DNA from: Microbulbifer sp. TB1203
GTDB lineage: Bacteria; Pseudomonadota; Gammaproteobacteria; Pseudomonadales; Cellvibrionaceae
Assembly (NCBI RefSeq): GCF_030997045.1
Contig: NZ_CP116899.1
Location: 2,057,501-2,121,500, forward strand
DNA length: 64,000 bases
Reading direction: 5' to 3'
Shown here piece by piece: positions 29,959 to 40,290 of the stretch (positions are counted from its first letter, which is position 1; the number at the start of each line of letters is the position of its first letter). A program made the position numbers and the translations under genes. The notes under the pieces are model-generated. The model was not told the DNA's origin, did not search any database, and saw only the letters and a program-made list of their open reading frames with translations.

Positions 29959-30707
29959 CAGCGCACCTCCCTCACACTGTCACGCACCGCTTCGTACTCC
30001 TCGCTGCCGGGCCTACGAATAGTAAAGCGGATATCGATGCGTCGATTGCGACTGAGATCCTCTTCGCTAACCTCGTCTTCCACTACCGGCCGCGAAGCAG
30101 CGTAGCCACTCACCGAGAAGAGCGGGTCGCCAGTTTTATTGGACATATCGCTCAGGCGCTGCCCCTCAGGCAGTGCGGAATCCCAGAACAGCCATAGCGA
30201 GATTGCCCGAAAGGACGACAGGCACCAGTTGCCCTTTTCCCCGCATGAGCGACGCTGGAAGGGCCGTGAGTCTGTATGGCCTTCCACAAACACGGTATCC
30301 AGGTAATCGGCGCGATCGTCGACGGCAATCAGCGATTGCAGCACATCGCCAATCTGGTAGGCAGTATCCCGGTACTCCGGCTTGATCTCGTCGGACCCGG
30401 AATCAAACCCCAGCAGGTAGTTTGGAATGCGCAGCAGGGTTTTGTTTTCATTCAGTTGGACTCTGATCCCCCTGCGTTGCAATTCATCGGCGGCCTGAAC
30501 AAGGATAGTCTCCCGGACTTTCTCAGCCCTCTTCAACAGCTCGACTTCCTCGTCGAATTCCTGCTGTTTTAGCATCAACTGAAGAATCAAAATCACTGAG
30601 GCCAGAATAAAGATCACCAACAAGCCCGACATAATGTCCGAAAAGGACATCCAATAGGGATTCTCTTCATCCACTGCCGCTTTGAGTGACTTCTGCCCCA
30701 GCCTCAT
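29958..30707 (-). CDS. zorB: ZorB, MotB/OmpA-like stator subunit of type I Zorya
   Basis: ZorB pairs with ZorA to form an inner-membrane proton- or ion-driven motor. The 249-residue protein has a short cytoplasmic N-terminus, one membrane span at about 22-46 beginning FSDIMSGLLVIFILAS with Asp24 at the position of the ion-binding aspartate, and a periplasmic OmpA-like domain. VFVEGHTDSRPF (about 140-151) and SRNRRIDIRF (about 220-229) are its peptidoglycan-binding signatures. The ATG overlaps the zorA stop by 4 bases. Confidence 0.93.
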   Translation of the reverse strand: MRLGQKSLKAAVDEENPYWMSFSDIMSGLLVIFILASVILILQLMLKQQEFDEEVELLKRAEKVRETILVQAADELQRRGIRVQLNENKTLLRIPNYLLGFDSGSDEIKPEYRDTAYQIGDVLQSLIAVDDRADYLDTVFVEGHTDSRPFQRRSCGEKGNWCLSSFRAISLWLFWDSALPEGQRLSDMSNKTGDPLFSVSGYAASRPVVEDEVSEEDLSRNRRIDIRFTIRRPGSEEYEAVRDSVREVR

Positions 30708-32626
30708 GCGACGCGTGCCTCCAACTCATCCAGCACACTGGAGAGCGAGTCGCAGAGGCGGCTCATCTCCGTGGCGTATTTAACAGACTGGTTGTTCCAT
30801 TCCTGCATGCGCTCTGTAACCTGCTGATTTACCTGCGCGGCATAAGCATCCAGCCACTTGGATGCCTGCTCCTCCACGCCGGTGACCTGCTGCGCCAACC
30901 CATGCCCTAGACGGGTGAACTCGTCGCGCACCGATTCGAGCCAGCTTTTTTGATGTCGCTCCAGCTCGCTGAACCCTTGGGTAGTCATATGGGCGGCGTC
31001 GCGATATGCCGCCACCGCATCGGACATCTGCTGTTGAAGCTGCGTCAGTGCGCCCAACTGTTCCTGGAACTGCTGTGCGATCCGCTGGTTATGCTCAGAA
31101 GTTTCCGCCAGACGCTGGGCGAGACCATCAATTCGATCACCCAGCACGCGATTGGCGGACTCCACCTTGGTGCCCAGCAGGCCGAGCTGGTTGGCAGTGC
31201 TGTCCATATGCTGGCTGCTGCTGTCCATAGCTGCACTGATGACTTCCAGCTTGCTCATGAGCACCTCGTGCTGTTCCGCCATCTGGCTGGATTGCTGCTG
31301 GGTTTCCGTCACCGAACGGCTCAACCCCTCCAGTAACGCCGACTGTGATTCCGAGATTGCCTGTACGTGGCCGCTGAGCTGCTCGTTACGCGCATTCTCT
31401 CTTTCCTGGGCCAAGCGCTGGATGGCACCGCTTTCCTCAGTGAGCTTTGCAAGCATGCCCTGGAACTGTTCCACCATGGCTTGCTGATTCTCATTGCTGA
31501 CCATTGCCATACGCTGAACCTGCTGGTCGAGTACTTGCAGCTGTTCGTCGGTGGCTTCACGCTGCCGCTGTTGCTGTTCCTCCAGGTGCTCGGTGAGGTT
31601 CGCCAGTTTGCCGCTCATCTCTCCCACGGATTGCTCCATGCGCGCAGCGGCCTGGTCCATCATCGCGCTCTGGCTGCGACCCGCTTCGCCCATACCTTTC
31701 ATAAAGCGGGTTACCAGTGACTCCAGTGCCGTTGTGGACTGATCCTGGCTATGGTTAACCAGGGAATCTATGGCTGGCCCCATGATGCTGTTCAAGGTAT
31801 TGGTCAGCGCCTCCTGCATGGAATCGCTCATGCCCTGAACGGCCTCCTGCAGGCGGTCACCGATGCGTTCATGCAATTCCTGCAGGGCTTCACGGCTGTG
31901 CTGGCTGTGCTCGGCAATCGCTACCAGGGATTGTTCTGCAGGAATACGGGGGTAGAGAAAATCCACCCTATGCTGGATTGCGACGATGCCCTTGATCGCT
32001 TGGCGCTCGGTGAACTTCTCAAAGAGGTTCAGTATCAAGCTGGCGGCAACACCCCACACCGACGTCATAAAGGCCATCGCAGCCCCGGCAATCAGGCCAT
32101 CGATACCATTACGCAAGGTGTCGATGTCGGAGCGGCTATCGAGATTAAGGCTGTTAAGCCCCACCGTCAGACCAACGAAAGTCCCCAGTACGCCAATGGC
32201 CACCAGAAAGCTGGGGGCGGCGGCCAGAAGGCGACTTCCCGTTAAACCGGAGGCCAGTGTCTGGTTATTGAAAAAGTGGCTGGCGTCGTAAGTATTGAAC
32301 AGCTGTTCACTGTCAGGGGACAAAACCAGGGTTTCATCAAATTCCTGCCATAAGGGGCCGACCTCTTTCGGGTCCCACTCCTTTGCACTCTCTCGGGTTT
32401 CGCGGCGCTTGAAGGCCAACTGCTCCCTGCTTTGCCCATCCAGGAGCCGGTGCAGCGTGCGCATGCGGCGCCGGTAGCGCCAAAAATGCCTGATTACCGC
32501 CAGTACGGATATCACCAGCACCAGCACTATAGCCATACAGAACCAGGCCGCAATGCCGGCACTGTTCAAAGTGAGTGCGGCGAAAAAATCCGGTATTAAC
32601 AACTCAAAAAAGTTAATTTCGGTCAC
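30704..32626 (-). CDS. zorA: ZorA, MotA-like stator subunit with long coiled-coil tail, type I Zorya
   Basis: The 640-residue protein has a first span near residues 19-40 and a MotA/TolQ/ExbB-type domain (about 110-210: FLVAIGVLGTFVGLTVGLN, then LIAGAAMAFMTSVWGVAASL). A very long Gln/Glu-rich coiled-coil tail follows (about 225-640). That tail is the hallmark of ZorA and protrudes into the cytoplasm. I chose a GTG at 32626 because GGGGGA lies five bases upstream; the longer TTG start four codons earlier has no site. The methyltransferase gene ends 21 bases upstream, so the Zorya genes are joined to that operon. Confidence 0.92.
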   Translation of the reverse strand: MTEINFFELLIPDFFAALTLNSAGIAAWFCMAIVLVLVISVLAVIRHFWRYRRRMRTLHRLLDGQSREQLAFKRRETRESAKEWDPKEVGPLWQEFDETLVLSPDSEQLFNTYDASHFFNNQTLASGLTGSRLLAAAPSFLVAIGVLGTFVGLTVGLNSLNLDSRSDIDTLRNGIDGLIAGAAMAFMTSVWGVAASLILNLFEKFTERQAIKGIVAIQHRVDFLYPRIPAEQSLVAIAEHSQHSREALQELHERIGDRLQEAVQGMSDSMQEALTNTLNSIMGPAIDSLVNHSQDQSTTALESLVTRFMKGMGEAGRSQSAMMDQAAARMEQSVGEMSGKLANLTEHLEEQQQRQREATDEQLQVLDQQVQRMAMVSNENQQAMVEQFQGMLAKLTEESGAIQRLAQERENARNEQLSGHVQAISESQSALLEGLSRSVTETQQQSSQMAEQHEVLMSKLEVISAAMDSSSQHMDSTANQLGLLGTKVESANRVLGDRIDGLAQRLAETSEHNQRIAQQFQEQLGALTQLQQQMSDAVAAYRDAAHMTTQGFSELERHQKSWLESVRDEFTRLGHGLAQQVTGVEEQASKWLDAYAAQVNQQVTERMQEWNNQSVKYATEMSRLCDSLSSVLDELEARVA

Positions 32627-32647
32627 AATATCCCCCAATATTCGTTC

Positions 32648-35600
32648 TTATTCGGTACCCAGTGCCTCTGCCAGGCGGGCCTCGACGCTGCCCGCGCGCC
32701 CTTCCTGTTCCTCAAAAAATATCCAGGCGAGGCGATAGTCCTGGTCTCTGTCCGGTTTGAAGAACGGCGCCTCAAAGACGATGGTGCGCTCGGTGGGGCC
32801 ACCGGGCAGGGTGTCGTCCATAAAGGTTTTGCTGACGGTGCCGGATGGCAGGTCTTTGATCTCCTCCCAGCCCAGGGCGATGCCCTGTTCGCTACGGCCG
32901 CCGGCGTGGATGGCGTAGTGGATGCCGTCTCTCAGGTCGGATTTTCTGGCCTTGCGCGGCAGGCCGACGCCCACCAGGCCCTTGCTGGGGGTAAAGACGA
33001 TGCGGCCATTCTGGTCGTACCAGGTGTCGGCTTCGTACTGGCGCATTACCGGGAACTGTACCCGGTAGATGGTAAGCAGCTCATCCAGGGTCAGATCCAG
33101 GGCCTGGGCCACCAGCACGTCGATTTCCAGCAGGGCCTGGCGGCGGGCGTAGTCGGAGCGCAGGGCGCAGTCGCGCTGCCAGTCTTGGGTGAGTTCGCTG
33201 AAGAAGCGTTGTGGCAAGGCTTGGGCGCCGGGGTGGTCGCTGTCGGTGGGGATGGACCAGCGTTGTTGGCGGAATTTGGGTTGGTAGTTGGATTGCCAGA
33301 GGTCGGCGTAGTGGTTTATTACAGATACTAAAGAGAGAGCACGGACTACAGCTCTAACCTTAATTTCATCAGCAAACTCGATAATCGGAAATTTTGCAAT
33401 AACGCTTTTATTAGCGTGACCTGCCCCTGTGCTTTTAACTTGGAAGTCAACTGGCAGCGAGATGGCTGTAATGAAAAATTCAATCAGATCTTCGTTCCGA
33501 GCGAAAACCTGCTGGATACATGTATGAATATTCCCAGGGCCTTTTGGAATCAGTGTTCCGGCTAGCGTCCGCTCTCCTGATTGACTAAGCATTTCGCGAC
33601 TAATAAACCGATAATACTCCGTCACCCGTTTGGGCCCGCTTTCGCCTGCTTCGGTCCAGGGGACGGTGGGGGTGCGGGCGCGGTAGGTATCGGCATCGCA
33701 GGCGGGCACATAATTGGTGCGCGGCAGGTAGTCGTCCGGTAGAGTGGTCAGGTCGAGGCTATCGTAGGCCTTGTTGCTGTTACAGATGGCGCGCGGGGTG
33801 TTGTAGAAGGGGTTACCGACAAAGAAATGGGGGCCGGACAGCACCCACTGTTCCGGGTTCTCCGGGAAGCGAGTTTCCCGTTTGATAGTGCCATCGTTCT
33901 GAGCATTGGTTTCGTGCCACATTTCCAGTGACAGATATTCGCCCTTCAGGTCCCCCAGCCGGCGCGGCTGGGCGGCGAACTTTTCCAGTACCGCAATCAA
34001 CTGCCGGGCATGCAGGGCGGGCAGGCGGGCTTCCAGTGCATCGGTGCCCGCTTCATCGTACAAGCGCGCAAAGAGCCCTAGTTCGGTTTCCGAAACCGTC
34101 AGCACACGATCCTGGTGCCCTTCGAAGCACCATTTGACCTTGATGCGGCCATCGGGAAGTTCCAGTTCTTCTTTAATGCCCGGAACTTCACCATCACCGT
34201 TGTGATTGAAAGAGACATCCAGCGTTTGCGGTATAAACAGATTGGATACGTGAAAAAATCCAACCTCATTTTTCGGGCCATGCACATTAATGCTAAACAG
34301 TGTTTGGTTGTGGACCTCGGCAAAGAGCTTGGTTTCATTGATAAACTGAAAATGCGCCCGCAAGCGCGGATACAGGGCACGCCGGAATCCACCGCCCTTG
34401 GGATCGTCATAGACCCCTTCCGGATGCAGAAAACCGCTGACACCCCTGTTGCTGCCATTGGCCCAGGCCCGGGGCAGGAAGCATTTATAGAGATTGGTCT
34501 GTACACCGCGTAGCGAGGGATAGTTCACCTGCGCATTCAGAAAATTCTGCGCCCCTTCCGACTCCTCGTACTCCCCGATCCACTGCCGCTTGAGCCCCGG
34601 CAGCCGCTCAAAGGTCTCCTCCCGCAACTTGACCAATTGCGGCGCGGTCATTTTACGAATGACAAACAGCGGCTCAGCATCACCCAACACATCACCGCTG
34701 CTCCACTCCACCTTGAGCCAGGGCGGGTTCCCCAGAATCAGGTCGAAGCCACCGTTGCGCTGGAAGATATCGGCGAAGGTCAGTTCCCAGTGGAAGAACT
34801 TGCGCTGTTCGGCAATGGCATTGGCGGCCTGCAGGCGCGGGAAGGCGCTGAACAGGGCCTTGAGGTTGATGGCGCCGTACTTATTGGTAAAGCGCCTGCC
34901 CTGCTCCGGGTTGTCGCCGGGCGCCGCCTCAAACAGGGTGACCTGTTCGTTGACGCGGCGGGTATCCACTACATCCGCCAGCAGCAGGTTTTCCAGCTCC
35001 TGCAGCCACTGTTCGCGGCTGGGCAGTTGCCCGGCCTGATCGATGGGCCAAAACCAGAGGGCACACCAGTAGTCCATGGCCAGTTTCAGGCGGCGGTAAC
35101 TGCCGGCGCTTTCCATCTGGCTGGCCAGCAGTTCCTGGTCCAGCACCTGGTCCTTGAAGGAAAGCGAGCTGGCCTCGCCGCTGGCGACGTGGCCGAGAAT
35201 GGCATAGGGATCGGTGGTGCGCAGGCGCAGGCGGGCCTGGCTGGCGGCGTGCTCGCGCCAGAGTTCATCCACGCGTTGGCTCAGCACTTCCAGGCGGGCG
35301 ATATCGTCCCTGGCAAAGGGTTTGGTGAACTGCTTGCGCCAGTCGGCAATGCGTTTGATCTGTTCCTTGTACAGGGCTTTGACGTCTTTATCCGTGTAGT
35401 TGGCCATGCCGCTGTCGGGCAGCAGGAAGTGCCAGATATGGCCGGCCAGATCCGCTTCTTCCCCTTGCTTCACTTTCAGAGGCAGACGCAGGGGCGCGCT
35501 CTTGAGCCAGCTGCCGTCTTTGCTGTGGGCCAGCTGTTCCTTTTTGAATGCCTCGCGGCGGGCGCCGATCAGGGAGTTGCCGTTGTGCAGTTGCAGGCCG

Positions 35601-37645
35601 AACCAGGGCACAAAGCGGTCGGCGCTCAGGGCGTTGAGCCACAGCGATACCTCGGCCAGTTCCACCGCCACCGGGTTCAGGTCCACGCCGAATACATTGT
35701 TGTCGGCGAGGTACATTTTCACTTTCTGCTTTTCGCGGGCGTAGTCCTGCTGGGAGATGCGTTCACCGCGGGCGGACTGCACCAGTTGCAGGTATTTGTC
35801 CGCCAGTTGGTTGATGGCCTCATTCAGGAAGGCCGCGCTGCCCATGGCGGGCTCGCAGACGTTGAGCTGCAACAGGCGCTCGGCCCGGGCGGCATCGTCC
35901 GGCAGTGGGTCCAGCTGTTCTTTCCAGACTTCCTTGAGGGCGTATTTCACCAGTGACTGGGTGAGTACTTCCGGCGTGTAGTAGGAGGCGGACTTCTGCC
36001 GGTCGCGGCCCGCCAGCCGGTAGATAAAGCTGCCCTTGGGGTGCATCAGCAGTTTGTTTTTGCCGGAGGCCTCGTCCCTGGTGGTGACCTTCTCGTCGCC
36101 CTCGTATTCGGACAGGGCTTCGGCATTGACGAAATAGCCGGTGCCCAGCGGGTCCCACTTGTCTTTTGCCGGCTTCACCTCGTAGAGATCTTCCCTGGCA
36201 AAAAAGCCCCGGTAGCTAAGCAGGGCCTCGTACACGGCGCCCAACTGGTTGATGCCCAGTTGGGCATAGGAGATGCGCCCCCTGCGCTTTTTGCCTTTGG
36301 CCGGGCGGCTGAGGCTCATCAGTTGGATAACGCGCTGCAGCAGGTGGTTGGGGAAGACCACCCTGTTCAGCAGGCGGGTGCGGTCCGGATCGAACAGGTG
36401 GCTTTTCAGGGCCTGGATGGTGAAGGCGTCGCGGCCGGATTGGCGGCTGTGGGCGGCCAGCATGTCCTGCCTGGGTTCGTAGCCGTCGTTGACCAGGCGG
36501 AACAGCATCCTGAGGCTGTCGTTGAAATAGCGGCCGTTGCGCTCGGCATCGCTGGTGAGTGGGATCAGCTCCAGCTCGCGCAGGTGTTCCAGGGAGTAGC
36601 CGCGCAGGTAGGTTTCACTGCTGACCGGGGCGTAGCCCAGCTCGGGCCGGGCCTCGATATAGAAGAGAAACAGCAGCCGGTACATATAGCGCAGGGCTTC
36701 CAGGCTGAGTTCCGCCGGGTCCAGGGCCTCGCGGCCGGCGTAGATACTTTTCTTCTGCTGCTGGGCGCGGGCTTCCAGTTGCCGGGCCGCTTCGTTGCCC
36801 AGCAGTTCGATACATTCGCGCAGGGCGTATTTCAGGTCTTCGGAGACGCCGTAGGCGTGCTTGTGGGCGTTTTCGTCCAGGGTGTCGAGCAGGGCCTGGC
36901 CCTGGTGGTCCAGCAGGGAATCCCTGTGCAGCAGTACGCTGACGGCTTTGAGGGTATCGGTTTCGCGGCGGCTGAGCAGTTCCACCCAGTCGAAACGCAG
37001 CAGGCGGTGCTGGGCGAATTTGCTGCGGTCCAGGAGCAGCCACTGGCGCGGGGAGACCAGCAGGACCCAGCGCGGGGGTTGCGGCAGGCTGAATATCTGG
37101 GTGCTGAGCAGTTTCTGCCAGTCTGGCCGGGCGCCGTTTCTGCGGAGGGCGGTCTCCAGCTCGACCTGTTCCGGCTGCAGGGTGCAGGTGAGCGGATCAA
37201 TATCTTGCTCTTCCTGCTGGGCAGGTAAGGCTTCCAGAATCCACAGTAGCGGTGTGCCATCGGCGTTGTTCAGTGCCCCAATCAAGGGCAGCTCGGTGCC
37301 GTCTTCACAGGTATGGGAGCGGGGCTGGCAAGGGAGTTCCAAAACCTCCAGCAGGCGACGGCAGAGGCTGCGCACGGCAGTGAGCCGCTCCTGGGGCTGA
37401 CGCAACCGCTCGCTGTCTTCCAGCCGCTGCAGCAATTCGCGGCCGATACCGGACAGCAGCGCGTGGGGGGTGCGGTAGCCGCTGTACTGGGCCGGCTTTT
37501 CGCCTTTGCTCTTGGCCAGTGCCCGGGATTCATCCTCGCGCTGCTGCCAGGCGGCCAGTACGTCTTTTACATCACCGGCAAAGATCTCGGACAGGTAGTG
37601 GTCCGAGTAGAATTCGTTTTCGTTGATCAGGCCGATATGGTTCAT
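32648..37645 (-). CDS. Large N6-adenine DNA methyltransferase, Eco57I/DrmMI-like
   Basis: The product has 1665 residues. The SAM-binding motif I EPAMGSAAFL lies near residue 600, and the catalytic motif IV LILGNPPWLK near 970 is the NPPW form of N6-adenine enzymes. An N-terminal domain (about 1-550) resembles that of Eco57I-class and DISARM DrmMI methylases; I see no certain PD-(D/E)XK nuclease there. The C-terminal part should hold target recognition, and residues about 1349-1445 are encoded by a distinctly AT-richer segment. The ATG overlaps the upstream ATPase stop by 4 bases. In this operon it most likely marks self DNA. Confidence 0.88.
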   Translation of the reverse strand: MNHIGLINENEFYSDHYLSEIFAGDVKDVLAAWQQREDESRALAKSKGEKPAQYSGYRTPHALLSGIGRELLQRLEDSERLRQPQERLTAVRSLCRRLLEVLELPCQPRSHTCEDGTELPLIGALNNADGTPLLWILEALPAQQEEQDIDPLTCTLQPEQVELETALRRNGARPDWQKLLSTQIFSLPQPPRWVLLVSPRQWLLLDRSKFAQHRLLRFDWVELLSRRETDTLKAVSVLLHRDSLLDHQGQALLDTLDENAHKHAYGVSEDLKYALRECIELLGNEAARQLEARAQQQKKSIYAGREALDPAELSLEALRYMYRLLFLFYIEARPELGYAPVSSETYLRGYSLEHLRELELIPLTSDAERNGRYFNDSLRMLFRLVNDGYEPRQDMLAAHSRQSGRDAFTIQALKSHLFDPDRTRLLNRVVFPNHLLQRVIQLMSLSRPAKGKKRRGRISYAQLGINQLGAVYEALLSYRGFFAREDLYEVKPAKDKWDPLGTGYFVNAEALSEYEGDEKVTTRDEASGKNKLLMHPKGSFIYRLAGRDRQKSASYYTPEVLTQSLVKYALKEVWKEQLDPLPDDAARAERLLQLNVCEPAMGSAAFLNEAINQLADKYLQLVQSARGERISQQDYAREKQKVKMYLADNNVFGVDLNPVAVELAEVSLWLNALSADRFVPWFGLQLHNGNSLIGARREAFKKEQLAHSKDGSWLKSAPLRLPLKVKQGEEADLAGHIWHFLLPDSGMANYTDKDVKALYKEQIKRIADWRKQFTKPFARDDIARLEVLSQRVDELWREHAASQARLRLRTTDPYAILGHVASGEASSLSFKDQVLDQELLASQMESAGSYRRLKLAMDYWCALWFWPIDQAGQLPSREQWLQELENLLLADVVDTRRVNEQVTLFEAAPGDNPEQGRRFTNKYGAINLKALFSAFPRLQAANAIAEQRKFFHWELTFADIFQRNGGFDLILGNPPWLKVEWSSGDVLGDAEPLFVIRKMTAPQLVKLREETFERLPGLKRQWIGEYEESEGAQNFLNAQVNYPSLRGVQTNLYKCFLPRAWANGSNRGVSGFLHPEGVYDDPKGGGFRRALYPRLRAHFQFINETKLFAEVHNQTLFSINVHGPKNEVGFFHVSNLFIPQTLDVSFNHNGDGEVPGIKEELELPDGRIKVKWCFEGHQDRVLTVSETELGLFARLYDEAGTDALEARLPALHARQLIAVLEKFAAQPRRLGDLKGEYLSLEMWHETNAQNDGTIKRETRFPENPEQWVLSGPHFFVGNPFYNTPRAICNSNKAYDSLDLTTLPDDYLPRTNYVPACDADTYRARTPTVPWTEAGESGPKRVTEYYRFISREMLSQSGERTLAGTLIPKGPGNIHTCIQQVFARNEDLIEFFITAISLPVDFQVKSTGAGHANKSVIAKFPIIEFADEIKVRAVVRALSLVSVINHYADLWQSNYQPKFRQQRWSIPTDSDHPGAQALPQRFFSELTQDWQRDCALRSDYARRQALLEIDVLVAQALDLTLDELLTIYRVQFPVMRQYEADTWYDQNGRIVFTPSKGLVGVGLPRKARKSDLRDGIHYAIHAGGRSEQGIALGWEEIKDLPSGTVSKTFMDDTLPGGPTERTIVFEAPFFKPDRDQDYRLAWIFFEEQEGRAGSVEARLAEALGTE

Positions 37646-40290
37646 GCAGCGTTTACCTTGAGTGCTTGCATATCGCGGGGGCTGACACCCAGGTCCTGCC
37701 AGTTTTCCAGGTGGCAGGAGAACAACAGGATCTGGTGACGCTGGGCGGCATCGAACAAGATCCGTTTCATCTGCACCAAGCGGTTGGCGTCGCTGTGCAC
37801 CAGGGCGTCATCCAGCATAACCAGGGTGGGCTTGCCGGCTTCGTGAAGCAGGTCTGCATAGGCGAGGCGGCTGATCAGCCCCATTTGTTCCCGCGCTCCG
37901 TAGCTGAGGGCAGTGACTTCACCTCGCTCTTCCCCACCGCCATTTACCGTGCGGGTGAGGCTGGTAGGGATGAGATTTTCGTCCACGCTGAGGCTGGCAC
38001 CGGGGAACAACAGTTTCAGGTAGTGATTCAGGTGTTTTTGCAGGGGCGCCTGCAATTGCCGGGTGAGGGCCTGGCGTTTGTCGCGCAACAGGTTGAGCAG
38101 CAGGTCCAGGGCACGGGCATGGCGGGCCAGTTCATCACGGCGGCGCTGCAGGCGCTCGGTTTCCTGTCGCAGGGCGGCATATTTCTCCTCCAGGCCCTGG
38201 GCCCCCAGGGCGTCGAGTTCCACTTCCAGGCGCTCTATGGACCTGCTGCGTTCACCGGCGGCTTTCTCCATGGCGTCGGCTGAGCGGGTAAAGCGCTCCA
38301 CGTCCTGCTGGAGAATATCGGGGTTGGCCTCGTCGATCTGTTGCTGCCGCTCTTCCAGGTTGCGCTGCAATTTAGCCGCCTCGGCGTTCAAATCGGCCAG
38401 GGCGTCATTGGCGCGCTGCTCGCGCGCTTTACGATCCGGGGCCTGGAGCTGGTCATTGAGTAGCTGCCATTCGCGCAGGGCAGTTGCCTGCGCCTGCTCC
38501 GCCAGGCCCAGCTCCCTTTTGTGTTCGGTATGGGCTTGCTCAATGGCCTTGAGGTTTTCATGGGCCCGGTCACGTTCTGATTCTGCGGCGGCTTCATCCG
38601 GCAGGTCCGGGTTGTGCTCCGGCATGTCCTTGAGTTTTTCCGCATGGGCATCCCGTTGCTGTTCCAGCAGAGTCACCTGGGCAGACAGGGCATCCACGCC
38701 TTTGGGGGCCAGACTGTCCAGGCGCAGTTGCAGGTGGTCGATCTGCCGATTCAGCATCTGGCTGTCTTCAGCCCGTTTTTCTCCGTCTTCCAGGCTGGGG
38801 ATGTCCAGTTGCTGCAACAGGCTTTGCCGATCACTTTCCAACTCCTGTTGTTGCCGCCGCAGTTCCGCCACATCGGTACCGCCTGGCTCCAAGCGCAGGC
38901 TACCGATACCGGGGATGGCAATATTGGTGGTTTCCAAAAGCAGGGCTTCGCCGGTACCGCTGACGGTGTTCTGGCCGACAGTGATGGTCTGGCCGTTTTC
39001 CAGGGCATAGTGCAGGCGGGTTGCCAGGGTCTGTTGCCGGATACGCAGCTCGTTCAGCTGTTGCTCCACTTGCCGCAGTCTGGCCAGGCTATCTTTGTCC
39101 AGGGCGATAGCCTGGTACTTCTCGCGGCTTTTCTGCAGCTCGGCCTGGCAATCGCGAGCCTGTTGCAGGGTGTCTTGTTGCTGTTTCAGGTTTTCAATGC
39201 GCTGGTCATATTCTTTTTGCAGGGCCTGCCGGGCGGACTGCTGCCTGGCCTGCTGGTACAAAGCAACCGCTGCATCGTATTGCTGCTTTGCCTGTTTCAA
39301 TTGCGCCTGCAGGCGAGGCCCGCGGGCACCTATGTCTTCCAGGGCCTCGGCCGTCGCCTGTTTGTCCTTTTCCCGTTCGGCCAGTTGGTTGGCCTGGTTC
39401 TGAAAATCCCGCAACTGCTGGCGATGCAATGCCTGTTCCTGCCGGCATTGCCGCAACGCCTGTTCTTCCCGTTCTTGTTCGGCCTGCCAGCGTTTAACTT
39501 CCGCCAGTTGCTCGCCGGCCTTTTCGGCTTGCTGGCGTTGGGCCTGCCAGGGACGGGGGGCATCGATGTCCTGCTGCTGTTTGCGCAGGTTGCCAAGGTG
39601 ATCTACCTGCTCACGGTATTGGGTGATTTTCTGTCTCAGCTCAGCCAATTCCGCGTCTTTTTTATCACACTGGGCGATAAGCGCTTTGTATTCACCGGTT
39701 TCCCGGCCGGTGTTGGTGAGCAGTTGGCCACGCGCCTTTTCCACCTGGCCGATAAGAGCATCGCCGCTGCTGCTGGCGATTTCACCCAGGCTGCGGCCAA
39801 GGGCGGTTTGCAAGTAGTCGCCGGCGTAGCTGACCGAGTTATGGATTTCCTGGACGTCACCCTGCTGCACCCACAACAGGCCCGGAATTCCCCAGTGTTC
39901 CGGTTTGCTGGCCCCGCGCCCGGCAAAGCTGTACCCCAGCAGCTCCGCCAGGCGCTCTTCCGCTTCATCGCCACTGAGGTGTTGGTGGTCGATGTGCAGA
40001 TCGCAGCGTTTGTTTTTGAGAAAACGCTTATTAAGAGTCCAGCCACTGCCCTGCCACTGGAAAGCCAGCTCAATTTCCGGTCTGGCGGAAGAGTCCCCCC
40101 AGGGCTGCAGATCATCGACACTGCTGGATTTGTGCTTTTCAAAGAAGGCCGCTCGAATGGCGTGCACCATGGTGCTTTTGCCGGATTCATTGGGGCCGAC
40201 AAAGAGATTGATACCCGGCTCCAGTTCGGTGATTTCCAACGCTTGCCGGAATTGCCTGACCTGCTCGATGCGCAGACGAGTGAGTTTCAT
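37642..40290 (-). CDS. Rad50/SbcC-like (YhaN-type) coiled-coil ATPase without zinc hook
   Basis: The 882-residue ABC-type ATPase has Walker A VGPNESGKSTMVHA at 31-44, about 600 residues of coiled coil, then the signature LSYGAREQMGLISRLAYADL and Walker B LVMLDDALVHSD near the C-terminus. No CxxC zinc hook is found in the coiled-coil apex, unlike SbcC or Rad50, which points to the YhaN branch. It overlaps the nuclease gene stop by 4 bases and its own stop overlaps the methylase start, so the three are made together. It probably forms a complex with the nuclease. Confidence 0.87.
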   Translation of the reverse strand: MKLTRLRIEQVRQFRQALEITELEPGINLFVGPNESGKSTMVHAIRAAFFEKHKSSSVDDLQPWGDSSARPEIELAFQWQGSGWTLNKRFLKNKRCDLHIDHQHLSGDEAEERLAELLGYSFAGRGASKPEHWGIPGLLWVQQGDVQEIHNSVSYAGDYLQTALGRSLGEIASSSGDALIGQVEKARGQLLTNTGRETGEYKALIAQCDKKDAELAELRQKITQYREQVDHLGNLRKQQQDIDAPRPWQAQRQQAEKAGEQLAEVKRWQAEQEREEQALRQCRQEQALHRQQLRDFQNQANQLAEREKDKQATAEALEDIGARGPRLQAQLKQAKQQYDAAVALYQQARQQSARQALQKEYDQRIENLKQQQDTLQQARDCQAELQKSREKYQAIALDKDSLARLRQVEQQLNELRIRQQTLATRLHYALENGQTITVGQNTVSGTGEALLLETTNIAIPGIGSLRLEPGGTDVAELRRQQQELESDRQSLLQQLDIPSLEDGEKRAEDSQMLNRQIDHLQLRLDSLAPKGVDALSAQVTLLEQQRDAHAEKLKDMPEHNPDLPDEAAAESERDRAHENLKAIEQAHTEHKRELGLAEQAQATALREWQLLNDQLQAPDRKAREQRANDALADLNAEAAKLQRNLEERQQQIDEANPDILQQDVERFTRSADAMEKAAGERSRSIERLEVELDALGAQGLEEKYAALRQETERLQRRRDELARHARALDLLLNLLRDKRQALTRQLQAPLQKHLNHYLKLLFPGASLSVDENLIPTSLTRTVNGGGEERGEVTALSYGAREQMGLISRLAYADLLHEAGKPTLVMLDDALVHSDANRLVQMKRILFDAAQRHQILLFSCHLENWQDLGVSPRDMQALKVNAA

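Noticed and set aside
30704..32626. MotA/MotB or ExbB/TolQ transport genes
   Set aside because: The MotA-like protein has a coiled-coil tail of about 400 residues and the genes are followed by ZorC and an SNF2 helicase, which together mean Zorya, not motility or TonB energising.
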